From: Phycisphaerae bacterium
Lineage (GTDB): Bacteria > Chloroflexota > Anaerolineae > 4572-78 > J111
Assembly (NCBI GenBank): GCA_028285035.1
Contig: JANQQF010000124.1
Coordinates: 1-64,000 of the forward strand
Direction: 5' to 3'
Length of the DNA: 64,000 nt
This document shows positions 1 to 8,799 of the stretch, piece after piece (position 1 is the stretch's first letter; the number at the start of each line of letters is the position of its first letter). The notes under the pieces were generated by a model. That model was not told where the DNA came from. It was given only the letters and a program-made list of their open reading frames with translations, and made no database searches. A program made the translations under genes and the position numbers.

Positions 1-200
1 CTCTTTTCTCTTTTTTCTGGGCGTTTTCACCAAGTTGAAACCTGCCCTGTTTGAAGCAACTAGTTGAATCACCCTCTATTTGTACAAAATTATGGTTACT
101 AACCCTAACTTCGGTTTGATGGTTTTTTCGTTTGTTGTCATCTGACATTTATCCTTTCTTCTTTTTATGATTTTACTACAAATGTCAGATTAAGTCTTGA
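1..200. other. Gene-free left edge with an 11-bp inverted repeat
   Basis: I see no gene here. A perfect 11-bp inverted repeat (ATCTGACATTT at 140-150, its complement at 180-190) lies just beyond the truncated end of the adjacent transposase remnant. It could be a leftover of the transposon end or a simple hairpin; the sequence does not decide. Confidence 0.4.
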
Positions 201-511
201 CTAATTCACATATAAACGACTTTGGGCTGGTAACTGGTTGAAGTAGTCACGATAGTGCCGTCTGGCTTCTCGCAAGATTTCGGTTTCACCTTTTTGCCGG
301 TTAAATGTATTAGCATATCTAGTTTTAGAATCGTGTTGTCACTATACGTTGGCTTTGGCCCTGGCTTACATCGGTCGGGCTGTTGCAGCATAAAATGATC
401 GATGATTGTAAACAACAAATTCACCAGTTTTTGATGATCTATCTCTTCTTCAGCTTGATTTGACTGGACTAGCTCGTCAATGTATTCTTGCCTTGGCTCG
501 GGTGCTTTCAT
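201..511 (-). pseudogene. Truncated, frameshifted transposase N-terminus
   Basis: The first ~72 codons resemble the N-terminal part of a DDE-type IS transposase, including a GPKPTYSDNTILKLDMLIHL-like segment that recalls the 'GRPPxYSDxxIL' entry of many such enzymes. In frame 0 the protein then turns into low-complexity text and stops at 206. Stepping back one base at the A-rich run (complement of 289-297, GGCAAAAAGG) gives a far more transposase-like continuation, GETEILREARRHYRDYFNQL and a few more residues, to a TAG at 201-203. The catalytic domain is absent. I read this as a dead fragment with a -1 frameshift. A programmed slip at C-AAA-AAG is possible, but pointless in so short a remnant. 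The family assignment is by resemblance only. Confidence 0.6.
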
Positions 512-708
512 TTGATTTGTGCAAACTACGATGATCTATACCCACCTTCTTAATCGAGGTGGTCTCGCCGTTCGTAGCCCTTTGGATGACTGATCACCTC
601 TCATACCAATCCCCTAAATTGTACCCTCTTAAATAAGCGTCTTTGTCTCGCCCCAACCCCTGATGAATATCATGCCAACTTGATGCCCCTACTTCGACAC
701 AACCTCGT

Positions 709-745
709 TTGGCACTTCCTCCCATCCCTCTTATAATTCTCTGCT
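709..745 (+). promoter_or_regulatory. Sigma70-type promoter giving a probably leaderless mRNA
   Basis: TTGGCA (709-714), a 17-bp spacer and a perfect TATAAT (732-737) form a near-consensus promoter. The ATG of the LuxR gene is at 746, only 8 bases after the -10 box, so transcription should start within a base or two of the start codon. No Shine-Dalgarno site fits in that space. Confidence 0.65.
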
Positions 746-3508
746 ATGTCCACACCAATTTTAACCACCAAACTGTATGTTCCGGCAGCGCGGACGGAGT
801 TGGTCTCGCGGCCCCGGCTGACGGCGCGCTTGGATGAGAGTTTGGCGCGGGTGCCAAGTTTGGCTCTGATTTCGGCCCCGCCTGGCTTTGGCAAGACGAC
901 GTTAGTTAGTAGTTGGATTGAGCGATTGTTGGCAGAAAATGGGCAGGCTCAGGCGGTCTCCTGGCTCTCTTTGGATGAGCAGGACAACGATCCGACTCGC
1001 TTCTGGAGTTATGTCATCGCGGCCTTGGATCGGGTACATACCGGGGTCGGCGGTAATGCAATGGCAATGCTGCAACCTCCCCAACCTCCGCCCGTGCAAG
1101 AAATTTTGGTGTCGTTGCTCAACAATCTAGCCACCGTGCCAGACCGTTTTACCCTGGTCCTGGATGATTATCACATCATCGAACAGCCAGCCATTCATGA
1201 AGGGCTGACCTTTTTCCTCGATCATCTGCCGCCTCAATTGCATTTGGTTATGATTAGTCGCACTGATCCCCCGCTGCCCCTGACGCGCTTTCGGGTGCGC
1301 CATCAGTTGACCGAACTGCGTGACAGTGATTTACGCTTTACGCCCGATGAAGCGGCCACCTTTCTCAATCAAATTATGGGGCTGGATTTATCACCCGATG
1401 ATATTGTGGCCTTGGAGGGGCGAACCGAGGGCTGGGTGGCAGGCTTGCAACTGGCTGCGCTCTCGATGCGTGGGCGGAATGATGTGCAAGGCTTTGTGGA
1501 AGCTTTTACGGGCAGTCATCGTTACGTTATCGATTATCTAGCCGAAGAGGTTTTGAGCCAGCAACCTGATCACATCCGAGACTTCTTACTGAGGACGTCC
1601 ATTTTAGAACGTCTACACGGTCCGCTGTGTGATGCCGTGCTCGATTGTGCCGATGAAACGCCCTTCTCACCTGATTTTCCGACCAGCCAATCCGTATTGG
1701 AGCATTTGGAGCAAGCCAATCTTTTCCTCGTTCCGCTTGATGACCAACGACAATGGTATCGCTATCATCATCTTTTTGCCGACTTTCTCCGGGGGCACCT
1801 GTATAACGTGGTTGGAAAAGATGCAGTTGCCGCGCTTCACTATCGGGCCAGTATCTGGTATGAGCAGAATGATGCTGGTTCCGAGGCTGTTAGCCACGCC
1901 CTCCAATCAAGAAATTATGAACAGGCCCTGCCCCTGATTGAACGTATCTCAATGGAGTTTTTAACCCGAGGGGAAGCCCAAACTTTTATCAAGTGGACGG
2001 CAGATTTACCTGAAATCTTTATCAAACAACGCCCCCGTTTGAGTTTGAGCCTGGCTTGGGCTTACATCATTATCAATCAATTTGATCGCATTGAAGAGCT
2101 TCTTTCTTATGCGGAAACAAGCTTGGCCAATCCTGCCGCAAACTTTTCAGATGATGGCCCTCGCCTCAGTCGGCTGGAAATGGAAGGGGAAGTTGCCGCC
2201 ATTCGCTCGATGACTCTGGCCTTTCAGGGACAAATTCAAGCAGCCTTGACTCTGGCTGAGGAAGCCCTTGAAAAAATCGCCAGCGATGATTATTTAGGGC
2301 AAAGTATTCTAAAAATGCATTTGGGCAATATTTATGAGGACCAAGGGCAATTTAGCAAAGCCATTTCCACGCTGACTGAGGCCATTCAAGATGGGGAACA
2401 AATCGGTAGCTTGATCACGATGTTGACCGCAAGCAATAATCTGGCGGATACCCATATGCACTTGGGGCAGCTCAATCAAGCTGTTCAAGTCCATCGGGAT
2501 ATGTTGGTCGCTTTTGAGAAGAGTGATCCAAAGGCGGGCGGCAAATCTTCATTTGCAGGACGAACATATCTTGGGTTAGCTGAAGTGGCCCGTGAACAAA
2601 ATAGGCTGAATGAAGCGATGGAGCATATAGAAACGGCCTTTGAGATTGTACGTAAAGGCAGTAATATTTTTGGTACATATGAACTGGGGCATCTGATTCA
2701 AGCGCGTATTTTGCAAGCCAAAGGTAATTTGGATGGTGCTCTAGCCTCAATCCAAACAGCCCGCGAGGGTGACCCACTATTTGCCAATCTCTGGTTAGAT
2801 GCCATTCAGGTTCGTCTGTGGATCAGTCAGGGGGATTTGGCTTCGGCAGCAAATTGGGCGGAGACGTGTGGTCTTGAGATCGGGGATGACCGAAGTTACT
2901 TCCAATTTCCAGGTGAATATTCGACCCTGGCTCGTATCTTTATCGCTCAGGAACAGTTTGACTCAGCCCGTCAGGTGCTGGATCATATCTTTGCCTATGA
3001 AAAAACGTATCAACGCAAAGCCCGTCTGCTGGAAATTTTTATCCTACAGAGTGTGCTGGCCTACGCCGAAGGCAATGTGCCTGATGCATTGCAGGCGTTA
3101 GGGCAAGCGTTGCCTTTGGGGCAGTCAGGTGGCTATGTGCGCCTCTTTTTGGATGAGGGCCAGCCCATTATTGATTTACTGCAACGATTAAGCACAGAAA
3201 GCTCGCCCCACCAAGCCTACATAACTCGATTGCTCGAGGCTGCCCAGCCCATTGCAGCCACACCCATCATCTCGAATCGCTCAACTTCCCAAACGACCAA
3301 ATTGGTCGAACCTCTCAGTGAGCGTGAAATCGAGGTGCTCCACCTCATTGCTGATGGTCTATCCAACCAAGAAATCGCAGATCGTTTGGTCATCGCCGAG
3401 GGCACAGTCAAGAAACATATCCACAACATCTTCGGTAAACTCGGTGTCCGTCGCCGTACCCAAGTGGTGTTACGTGCTAGAGAATTAGGCCTACTTGAGG
3501 ATATTTAA
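746..3508 (+). CDS. MalT-like ATP-dependent LuxR-family transcriptional regulator
   Basis: A 920-residue STAND/LAL-type regulator. Residues 43-52 hold a Walker A P-loop (APPGFGKTT), followed by a Walker B-like TLVLDDYH. After the NTPase and winged-helix region comes a long helical repeat (TPR-like) sensor of roughly residues 350-800. The last 64 residues (857-920) are a LuxR/GerE helix-turn-helix (LSEREIEVL, SNQEIADRL, GTVKKHIHNI). Family knowledge: such proteins bind an inducer through the TPR region, hydrolyse ATP, oligomerise and activate transcription. The length matches MalT (~900). The target is not evident; the ABC transporter operon 600 bases downstream on the same strand is the nearest candidate. 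The start is fixed by the promoter immediately upstream. Confidence 0.93.
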   Translation: MSTPILTTKLYVPAARTELVSRPRLTARLDESLARVPSLALISAPPGFGKTTLVSSWIERLLAENGQAQAVSWLSLDEQDNDPTRFWSYVIAALDRVHTGVGGNAMAMLQPPQPPPVQEILVSLLNNLATVPDRFTLVLDDYHIIEQPAIHEGLTFFLDHLPPQLHLVMISRTDPPLPLTRFRVRHQLTELRDSDLRFTPDEAATFLNQIMGLDLSPDDIVALEGRTEGWVAGLQLAALSMRGRNDVQGFVEAFTGSHRYVIDYLAEEVLSQQPDHIRDFLLRTSILERLHGPLCDAVLDCADETPFSPDFPTSQSVLEHLEQANLFLVPLDDQRQWYRYHHLFADFLRGHLYNVVGKDAVAALHYRASIWYEQNDAGSEAVSHALQSRNYEQALPLIERISMEFLTRGEAQTFIKWTADLPEIFIKQRPRLSLSLAWAYIIINQFDRIEELLSYAETSLANPAANFSDDGPRLSRLEMEGEVAAIRSMTLAFQGQIQAALTLAEEALEKIASDDYLGQSILKMHLGNIYEDQGQFSKAISTLTEAIQDGEQIGSLITMLTASNNLADTHMHLGQLNQAVQVHRDMLVAFEKSDPKAGGKSSFAGRTYLGLAEVAREQNRLNEAMEHIETAFEIVRKGSNIFGTYELGHLIQARILQAKGNLDGALASIQTAREGDPLFANLWLDAIQVRLWISQGDLASAANWAETCGLEIGDDRSYFQFPGEYSTLARIFIAQEQFDSARQVLDHIFAYEKTYQRKARLLEIFILQSVLAYAEGNVPDALQALGQALPLGQSGGYVRLFLDEGQPIIDLLQRLSTESSPHQAYITRLLEAAQPIAATPIISNRSTSQTTKLVEPLSEREIEVLHLIADGLSNQEIADRLVIAEGTVKKHIHNIFGKLGVRRRTQVVLRARELGLLEDI

Positions 3509-3733
3509 TGCGACGGATCAGAAGATCGTTTGAATATTGCTACCCTGCAACCTGCTACCTTCCAGTAACGAAGACAATGGTAGAAGGTGAGCAATAATTA
3601 GATTGAGTTCCTCTTTTCCTTACCTTTTCGCACAAAACCTCACGAAGTTAATACGTAATATTTATGAACAATAGCCCTATGATGGGCTACACTGACCCCA
3701 GCTTCTGTCCCAAACCGCTACAAGGGTATAATC

Positions 3734-3838
3734 ATGTTCAAACTTAGCCTCAAAAAATTTGTCAGATTTATCTTTGCCCTCACCCTCTTCATCAGTTATT
3801 TGGGATTTTTCCTCAAACGCAGCCTCTCTCGCTCGTAG
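3734..3838 (+). CDS. Possible 34-residue single-span membrane peptide
   Basis: The short frame MFKLSLKKFVRF... has a basic N-terminus, one hydrophobic stretch (about residues 11-26, IFALTLFISYLGFFL-like) and a basic tail ending RSLSRS. An AAGGG sits about 8 bases before the ATG. It lies alone in a 599-base gap between the LuxR gene and the ABC operon. The composition fits a small membrane protein, but so short an ORF can arise by chance and no family is recognised. Confidence 0.35.
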   Translation: MFKLSLKKFVRFIFALTLFISYLGFFLKRSLSRS

Positions 3839-3850
3839 CTAATATTCCCT

Positions 3851-3888
3851 GAATATAATCTCATACTTTTATCTTGGAGATTATATTC
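3851..3888. repeat. 12-bp perfect inverted repeat
   Basis: GAATATAATCTC (3851-3862) is repeated as its exact complement at 3877-3888 around a 14-base loop. It lies just after the small ORF and upstream of the ABC promoter. There is no U-run, so it is not a typical terminator; an operator or mRNA-end hairpin is possible. Confidence 0.5.
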
Positions 3889-3942
3889 TACTCAAAAATC
3901 TCCAATCTCCCCAAATAAACCACCCAATTAAACTTTAGTTTA

Positions 3943-3971
3943 CTGACACCTCCCTGGTTTATTGCTAAACT
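3943..3971 (+). promoter_or_regulatory. Putative promoter of the ABC transporter operon
   Basis: CTGACA (3943-3948), 17 bases, then TAAACT (3966-3971) preceded by TG one base upstream (extended -10). It would give a 5' leader of about 130 bases before the ATPase gene. Nothing else in 3509-4107 looks genic apart from the small ORF and the inverted repeat. Confidence 0.45.
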
Positions 3972-4107
3972 ATTCCTCAAGTTCAGGCAATCAACCTGAT
4001 ACAGAGCGCAACTTAACGAAAAGAGTCTCGTAATAATAGCGAAACCAAATTTGTCTCAATCTATCAAGTGAGAGAGATCAATACGCTATTCTCCAGGGAG
4101 CAATCAA

Positions 4108-4845
4108 ATGAATGAAAATAAAGAACCGATTATTCAAGTAAAAGATGTGGTCAAGACGTTTCAAGTAGGTGATGGTGAGGTGACCATCCTTAAAGGAATT
4201 TCTTTTGACGTGACCAAAGGTGAGTTTGTGTCCATCGTTGGCCCGTCAGGGAACGGGAAATCAACCCTGCTCAATATGATCACCGGGATTGATCGCCCTA
4301 GCGGCGGTGAAATCTTGGTCACAGATCAGCCTGTTCATAAAATGAGCGAAAATAAATTGGCGGCCTGGCGCGGTAAAAACGTCGGGATCATCTTCCAGTT
4401 TTTCCAAATGCTTCCCGCTCTGAGCCTGTTGCAAAATGTGATTTTGCCGATGGACTTCGCCAAAATGTACACACCCAAAGAGCGCCGCGAGCGAGCGCTG
4501 CATTTGCTCGATATGGTCGGCTTGGCTGAGCAGGCCGAAAAGTTGCCCAGTATGGTCTCGGGTGGGCAGCAGCAGCGGGCTGCCATTGCTCGGGCCTTGG
4601 CCAACGACCCACCCTTACTCGTGGGCGATGAGCCAACGGGTAACCTTGACTCACGCACTGCTGGCGACATCTTCGAGCTATTTGGCGAACTTGTTTCACA
4701 AGGCAAAACGATGATTATGGTCACTCACGACAAAGAGTTAGCCCGCCGTGTCCCTCGCCGTATCGAAATCAACGACGGTCAAATCAGTCGGGATGATTAT
4801 TTAATGCAGTTGCCGCAAGCGGTAGAAACGTTAGTTCCGGCGTAA
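4108..4845 (+). CDS. ABC transporter ATP-binding protein, LolD/MacB type
   Basis: A 245-residue nucleotide-binding subunit. Visible motifs: Walker [10 protein letters not shown] at residues 45-53 (Asn replaces the usual Ser), Q-loop [12 protein letters not shown], signature VSGGQQQR, Walker [14 protein letters not shown], and H-loop VTHD. The 'DEPTGNLD' form and the size are typical of the LolD/MacB/FtsE branch, which works with FtsX-fold permeases by mechanotransmission rather than classical transport. The partner permease begins 193 bases downstream on the same strand. An AGGGAG lies upstream of the ATG. Substrate unknown: lipoprotein release, peptide export or envelope stress are all compatible. 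Confidence 0.93.
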   Translation: MNENKEPIIQVKDVVKTFQVGDGEVTILKGISFDVTKGEFVSIVGPSGNGKSTLLNMITGIDRPSGGEILVTDQPVHKMSENKLAAWRGKNVGIIFQFFQMLPALSLLQNVILPMDFAKMYTPKERRERALHLLDMVGLAEQAEKLPSMVSGGQQQRAAIARALANDPPLLVGDEPTGNLDSRTAGDIFELFGELVSQGKTMIMVTHDKELARRVPRRIEINDGQISRDDYLMQLPQAVETLVPA

Positions 4846-4874
4846 CTTAGTATTCGTCCGTCATTTTGACCTCT

Positions 4875-4937
4875 GGTTCCAATGCTCTGCGTTGGAACCC
4901 AACCACCTAAAACGTGACAATGCTCTGTATTGTCACG
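4875..4937. repeat. Two tandem hairpins sharing an AATGCTCTG core
   Basis: Hairpin 1 (4875-4899): arms GGTTCCAA and TTGGAACC. Hairpin 2 (4913-4937): arms CGTGACAAT and ATTGTCACG. The stems differ, but both contain CAATGCTCTGNNTTG-like centres, and a third relative lies at 7498-7528. They occupy the gap between the ATPase and permease genes and would sit in their shared mRNA. They resemble short REP-like palindromes rather than terminators, since no U-run follows. Confidence 0.6.
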
Positions 4938-5038
4938 AGAGAAAAATGTACAGTCAAAGTGTGGAAGGTTAATTCTCAACTTCCCCAACCTTTCACACGT
5001 CCAACCTTCCATTCTTCCAATCAACCTAGGAGGACATC

Positions 5039-7441
5039 ATGAGCGTTATCTGGCAAAAAGTTTGGTCTGATTTATGGCATCACAAAGTGCGTACAGCTTT
5101 GGCCGTGGTGAGCATCGCCGCCGGGGTATTCGCTTTGGGCGCCATTTTTGGGATGATCGACCAGTTGATTCCAAACCTCAATCGGGTTCATCGCACGGTC
5201 AACCCCGCTCATGTAACGATCTTCCTGGCCGATCGTATTGATTGGGACACGGCTCATGGTTTGGAAAAGATTGATGGTGTCGCTGGCGTCGATTTGATGA
5301 ACTTAACCGACATTCGTTATAAATTGACCCCAGATCAGCCTTGGGAACCGGGCATCTTGATTATGCGTAACTATCAGGAGCAAGACTTCAACCTGCTACA
5401 ACTGAAGGCTGGAGACTGGCCTGAAAGAAATAAGGTTGGTATCGATATTCGCTCTGGTCCTTCTCTTGGGCTTGAATTTGGCGATGAGGTCATTTTTGAA
5501 CTGGATGGTACAGATCGTGCCCTTCCGGTTAATGGTAATGTCCGCTACCACTTTATGACCTCCCCCGATTTTGGTGACAACGCCCACTTTTTCGTAGATG
5601 CAGCGGGCCTCGAACGCTTCAATATTCCAGACGGTGAGTTTAACCAACTGCTCGTTCAGGTTGAACCCTACAGCGAAGCCCGGGCCCGCGAGGTCGCCTC
5701 GGAAATCAAGGATCGTTTGGGCCGGGAAGGGATCAACATCGGTCAGGTTTTCTACAACGATCCTGAGGAGCATTGGGGACGTGGTTTCTTTGACGGCCTG
5801 AATGTCGTGCTTCAACTGCTGGCAATCGTCTCATTGTTTTTGAGTGTGGTCCTTATTTTTAATACTCTGAACGCCCTCATCACCCAGCAAACTGATCAGA
5901 TTGGGGTGATGAAAGCCATCGGTGGCGGTACAAAAACGATTGTACAGGTATATTTGGTGGGGGTGTTGGTGTATGGCTCGCTCTCGCTGTTTGTGGCCTT
6001 GCCCCTCGGCTCATACATGGCCTACAGTGCCGCTCGTTACTTCCTGGGCATTTTTAATATCGATCACAGCGTCTTCCAACTCTCGACCCAAGCTCTAACC
6101 TTGCAAATCATCGCCGCCATTGCGGTTCCGCTCTTGGCTGCGCTATGGCCAATTTTGAATGGCACGTTTATCACGGTCAGAGAAGCCATTTCAAGCTACG
6201 GCTTGGGTGGTGATTTTGGCTCAAATTGGCTTGATCGTGGTGTGGAACGTATTGCCCAGCGATTGTTCTCGGCTCCGTATGCGATTGCCTTGGGAAACCT
6301 GTTTCGCCGGAAAGGGCGGCTGGGCTTGACTCAGGTGGTGCTGATTACAGCGGGTACGTTATTTCTGATGGTCACCACCTTGTCTGCCTCAATCACCCTG
6401 ACAGTTGATAATGAGCTAGCGCGTCGTGGCTATGATACGATCATTCTGTTTGATGAGAATCAACGGGCTGATCGGTTGACCGACATTGCTGAGGCGCTGC
6501 CCAACGTTGATTACGCCGAAATGCGATTTAATCAATCTGCTGCCATTCTAAAAGCGGGTCAACGCACGACTGAGGCTGGGGTCGGCGCACGGCTAGTTGG
6601 GGTGCCCAGTAATAGCGAGATGGGCCAGCCTAAGATTGTCGAGGGTCGTTGGCTGCGCCCGAGCGACCAACACGAACGGGTCATTGTCATCAATGAGGAG
6701 ACGGCCGAAGAAAATGATATTCTGGTTGGTGATGTAGTCACGCTAGATTTGGGTGATCTGGGTAACAAAGAGTGGCAAGTGATCGGTCGCTATCGGCGGC
6801 TGAGTATCGGCTTTGATCCTGATTTCATCTACGCTCCGCAGGAAACGATCTTTCAGGTGACACCAAAGTACAACACCGGCAGCGAACTGTTGGTCAGCAT
6901 GAATTCGTCAACGCCAGAAACCAGCTTGGCGGTCACCACCCGGCTCAAGGAGATATTTGAGGAACGCAATTGGGACGTTGACGACACCCAAACGATCCAC
7001 GAGGAGCAAAGCTTTTTTGACAACTTCTTTGCCCAATACATTCCTATGCTGCTGGCATTGGCCGTAATTGTGGCAATGGTTGGGGGCATTGGTCTAATGG
7101 GCGCGCTCTCCATCAGCGTGGTTGAGCGCACCAAAGAAATCGGTGTGATGCGGGCGATTGGGGCCAAAACGCCGATGATTATGGGAATGTTTGTGATGGA
7201 AGGATTGCTGCAAGGCTTCTTTAGCTGGGCGGTCGCGGTTCCGCTCTCCTTTCTCCTTGGTCAACCCCTCGCAGGTCTAATGGGCCAATCCTTGTTCGAT
7301 ATCAATCTCGATTATCAATACAATATGATTGCCGTCTTCGTCTGGCTGGTTGCGATCCTGATTATCTCTGCTTTGGCCTCGATTATGCCTGCCCGTAGCG
7401 CGACGACGATCAGTGTGCGGGAAAGCTTGACGTATGCGTAG
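5039..7441 (+). CDS. ABC transporter permease with two FtsX/MacB units
   Basis: An 800-residue membrane protein with an internal two-fold plan. A first helix (about residues 18-40) is followed by a periplasmic MacB-type domain, then three helices (about 262-390, containing QTDQIGVMKAIGG). A second cycle follows: helix ~430-450, a large extracytoplasmic domain, and three helices (about 670-790, containing ERTKEIGVMRAIGA). The paired 'IGVMxAIG' motifs are the FtsX coupling helices that contact the ATPase. The start follows a clear AGGAGG, 8 bases before the ATG. With the upstream ATPase it forms a complete transporter of the YbbAP/MacB-like class. Substrate unknown. Confidence 0.92.
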   Translation: MSVIWQKVWSDLWHHKVRTALAVVSIAAGVFALGAIFGMIDQLIPNLNRVHRTVNPAHVTIFLADRIDWDTAHGLEKIDGVAGVDLMNLTDIRYKLTPDQPWEPGILIMRNYQEQDFNLLQLKAGDWPERNKVGIDIRSGPSLGLEFGDEVIFELDGTDRALPVNGNVRYHFMTSPDFGDNAHFFVDAAGLERFNIPDGEFNQLLVQVEPYSEARAREVASEIKDRLGREGINIGQVFYNDPEEHWGRGFFDGLNVVLQLLAIVSLFLSVVLIFNTLNALITQQTDQIGVMKAIGGGTKTIVQVYLVGVLVYGSLSLFVALPLGSYMAYSAARYFLGIFNIDHSVFQLSTQALTLQIIAAIAVPLLAALWPILNGTFITVREAISSYGLGGDFGSNWLDRGVERIAQRLFSAPYAIALGNLFRRKGRLGLTQVVLITAGTLFLMVTTLSASITLTVDNELARRGYDTIILFDENQRADRLTDIAEALPNVDYAEMRFNQSAAILKAGQRTTEAGVGARLVGVPSNSEMGQPKIVEGRWLRPSDQHERVIVINEETAEENDILVGDVVTLDLGDLGNKEWQVIGRYRRLSIGFDPDFIYAPQETIFQVTPKYNTGSELLVSMNSSTPETSLAVTTRLKEIFEERNWDVDDTQTIHEEQSFFDNFFAQYIPMLLALAVIVAMVGGIGLMGALSISVVERTKEIGVMRAIGAKTPMIMGMFVMEGLLQGFFSWAVAVPLSFLLGQPLAGLMGQSLFDINLDYQYNMIAVFVWLVAILIISALASIMPARSATTISVRESLTYA

Positions 7442-7497
7442 GAGTTTGTAGCGTTGTAGGGTTTATGGAGGTTATGGCGTTAGGAATAGCTTTCGCG

Positions 7498-7528
7498 ACT
7501 GGTATCAATGCGCTGTGTTGATACCAGT
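7498..7528. repeat. Third member of the AATGC(T/G)CTG hairpin family
   Basis: An 11-bp perfect stem (ACTGGTATCAA and its complement) around TGCGCTGTG. It lies between the convergent permease and methyltransferase genes, so it may also help end transcription, although only a short T-run follows. Confidence 0.55.
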
Positions 7529-7557
7529 TTTGTTGTCATAACATAGAGCGAGTGAAT

Positions 7558-8724
7558 TTACACCGTCCACAAGTGAGCGACGGTCAGGGCTGAAGGGGCG
7601 AATACAGGAATGGATTGATCAGGCTGTAAGCTTGGATTGATTGGGGTATGTTCGTGAATGATGATGCGTGCCCCAGGAGAAAGTTTTTGGCGCAGGGTAG
7701 GCAGCAATGCAGCGACAGTGTCGATAGGCAGAAACAAAAAGAGAACGGTGACCTCAGCCAAATCCATTTTTCTCGCATCGCCAAGCTGTACCTCAACTAA
7801 ATCATCTACTCCGGCTGATTTGATTTTAGTGCGGGCTAAATTAACCAACTCAGCATCTTGCTCGACACCGATGGCTCGACACCCTCGCAATTGAGCCGCC
7901 TCAACAATGATTCGCCCATCCCCACAGCCAAGATCCATCACCACATCGTTGGCGGTGACCCCTGCCGCTTCTAGAAGTGGCTCGATAAGCTCAGTCGGTG
8001 TTCCCAAAAATGGCCCTAGATAGCCAGGCGGACGCCAGCCAAATATTCGACTAGCAATAAGGCGGAGCGGTTTGATGAGATGGTAAAGCGGCCACATCAT
8101 CGTTGGTACATCGACCAATTGGTAGTCAACATCAGAAGGTTGTAACAACCGCAACCATTTGGACCGAGGGCCATTTTCACGCCATTTCATTGTCATTCGT
8201 GTGGTCATCTCATCAGGTTTGATGACCGCAACGCTTGAACGCGTTTGTAACAGCGATTGTAAAGCCCCCCCTTGCCAGAACTCCCCTTGCAAATACCCAT
8301 CTTTTTGGGCAACAGCCAGAGCTTGTTTCAAATCTTTCGCAGGTATCTTTAAGTTGAAGCTATGAATTTGAGTGGCAGGGGTATCGTCACTAGCTGATAA
8401 AACGGTGACCCCAGCCGTCTCTAATTGTGAGGTGATTCGCTGCTTTTCTGATCTGTTGTATTGGGCAATGGTGTCACAGGTCGTCGTTGCAGCCTGAGCC
8501 AGGTCTCGTGCCTCTGGGGTAACTGTTTCAGCCTCAAGTGACAGAATAGCTTGGCTAATTTCTGCCAGTCGTTTAGCATAAATCGCTTTGATAAACAGTT
8601 CTTCAAGGTATATCTTTGTCAGAGGACTCGGCCACCTGGTAGCGAATTCAGGGTCAATTGTGGAGATCATCTTTGGAATTGAAGTAGTTGTGACATCATC
8701 CTGAGGTGTATTCAACTTGGTCAT
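7558..8724 (-). CDS. SAM-dependent methyltransferase with an unrecognised N-terminal region
   Basis: 388 residues. The C-terminal third is a Rossmann methyltransferase: motif I VMDLGCGDGRI from about residue 262, acidic motif II GVEQDAEL, then GDARKMDL and a hydrophobic strand FLFLP. Residues 1-240 are not a family I can name. They start with a helical segment, then an alpha/beta stretch, then a membrane-proximal-looking PLYHLIKPLRLIASRIFGWRPPG before the enzyme domain. The substrate is unknown. It is the last gene of the long minus-strand run, 75 bases after the NFACT gene. The methyltransferase part alone resembles small class I enzymes found near envelope genes. Confidence 0.8.
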   Translation of the reverse strand: MTKLNTPQDDVTTTSIPKMISTIDPEFATRWPSPLTKIYLEELFIKAIYAKRLAEISQAILSLEAETVTPEARDLAQAATTTCDTIAQYNRSEKQRITSQLETAGVTVLSASDDTPATQIHSFNLKIPAKDLKQALAVAQKDGYLQGEFWQGGALQSLLQTRSSVAVIKPDEMTTRMTMKWRENGPRSKWLRLLQPSDVDYQLVDVPTMMWPLYHLIKPLRLIASRIFGWRPPGYLGPFLGTPTELIEPLLEAAGVTANDVVMDLGCGDGRIIVEAAQLRGCRAIGVEQDAELVNLARTKIKSAGVDDLVEVQLGDARKMDLAEVTVLFLFLPIDTVAALLPTLRQKLSPGARIIIHEHTPINPSLQPDQSIPVFAPSALTVAHLWTV

Positions 8725-8799
8725 GGTTTACCTCAAATTGTCGTGATGTATTTATGTTGCTTTGAAATTATTACAATATAGTAACATTTGATATTGTCT

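Noticed and set aside
542..562. CCACCT/AGGTGG inverted repeat upstream of the LuxR gene
   Set aside because: Only 6-bp arms, 150 bases from the promoter. Expected by chance in a stretch of this length.
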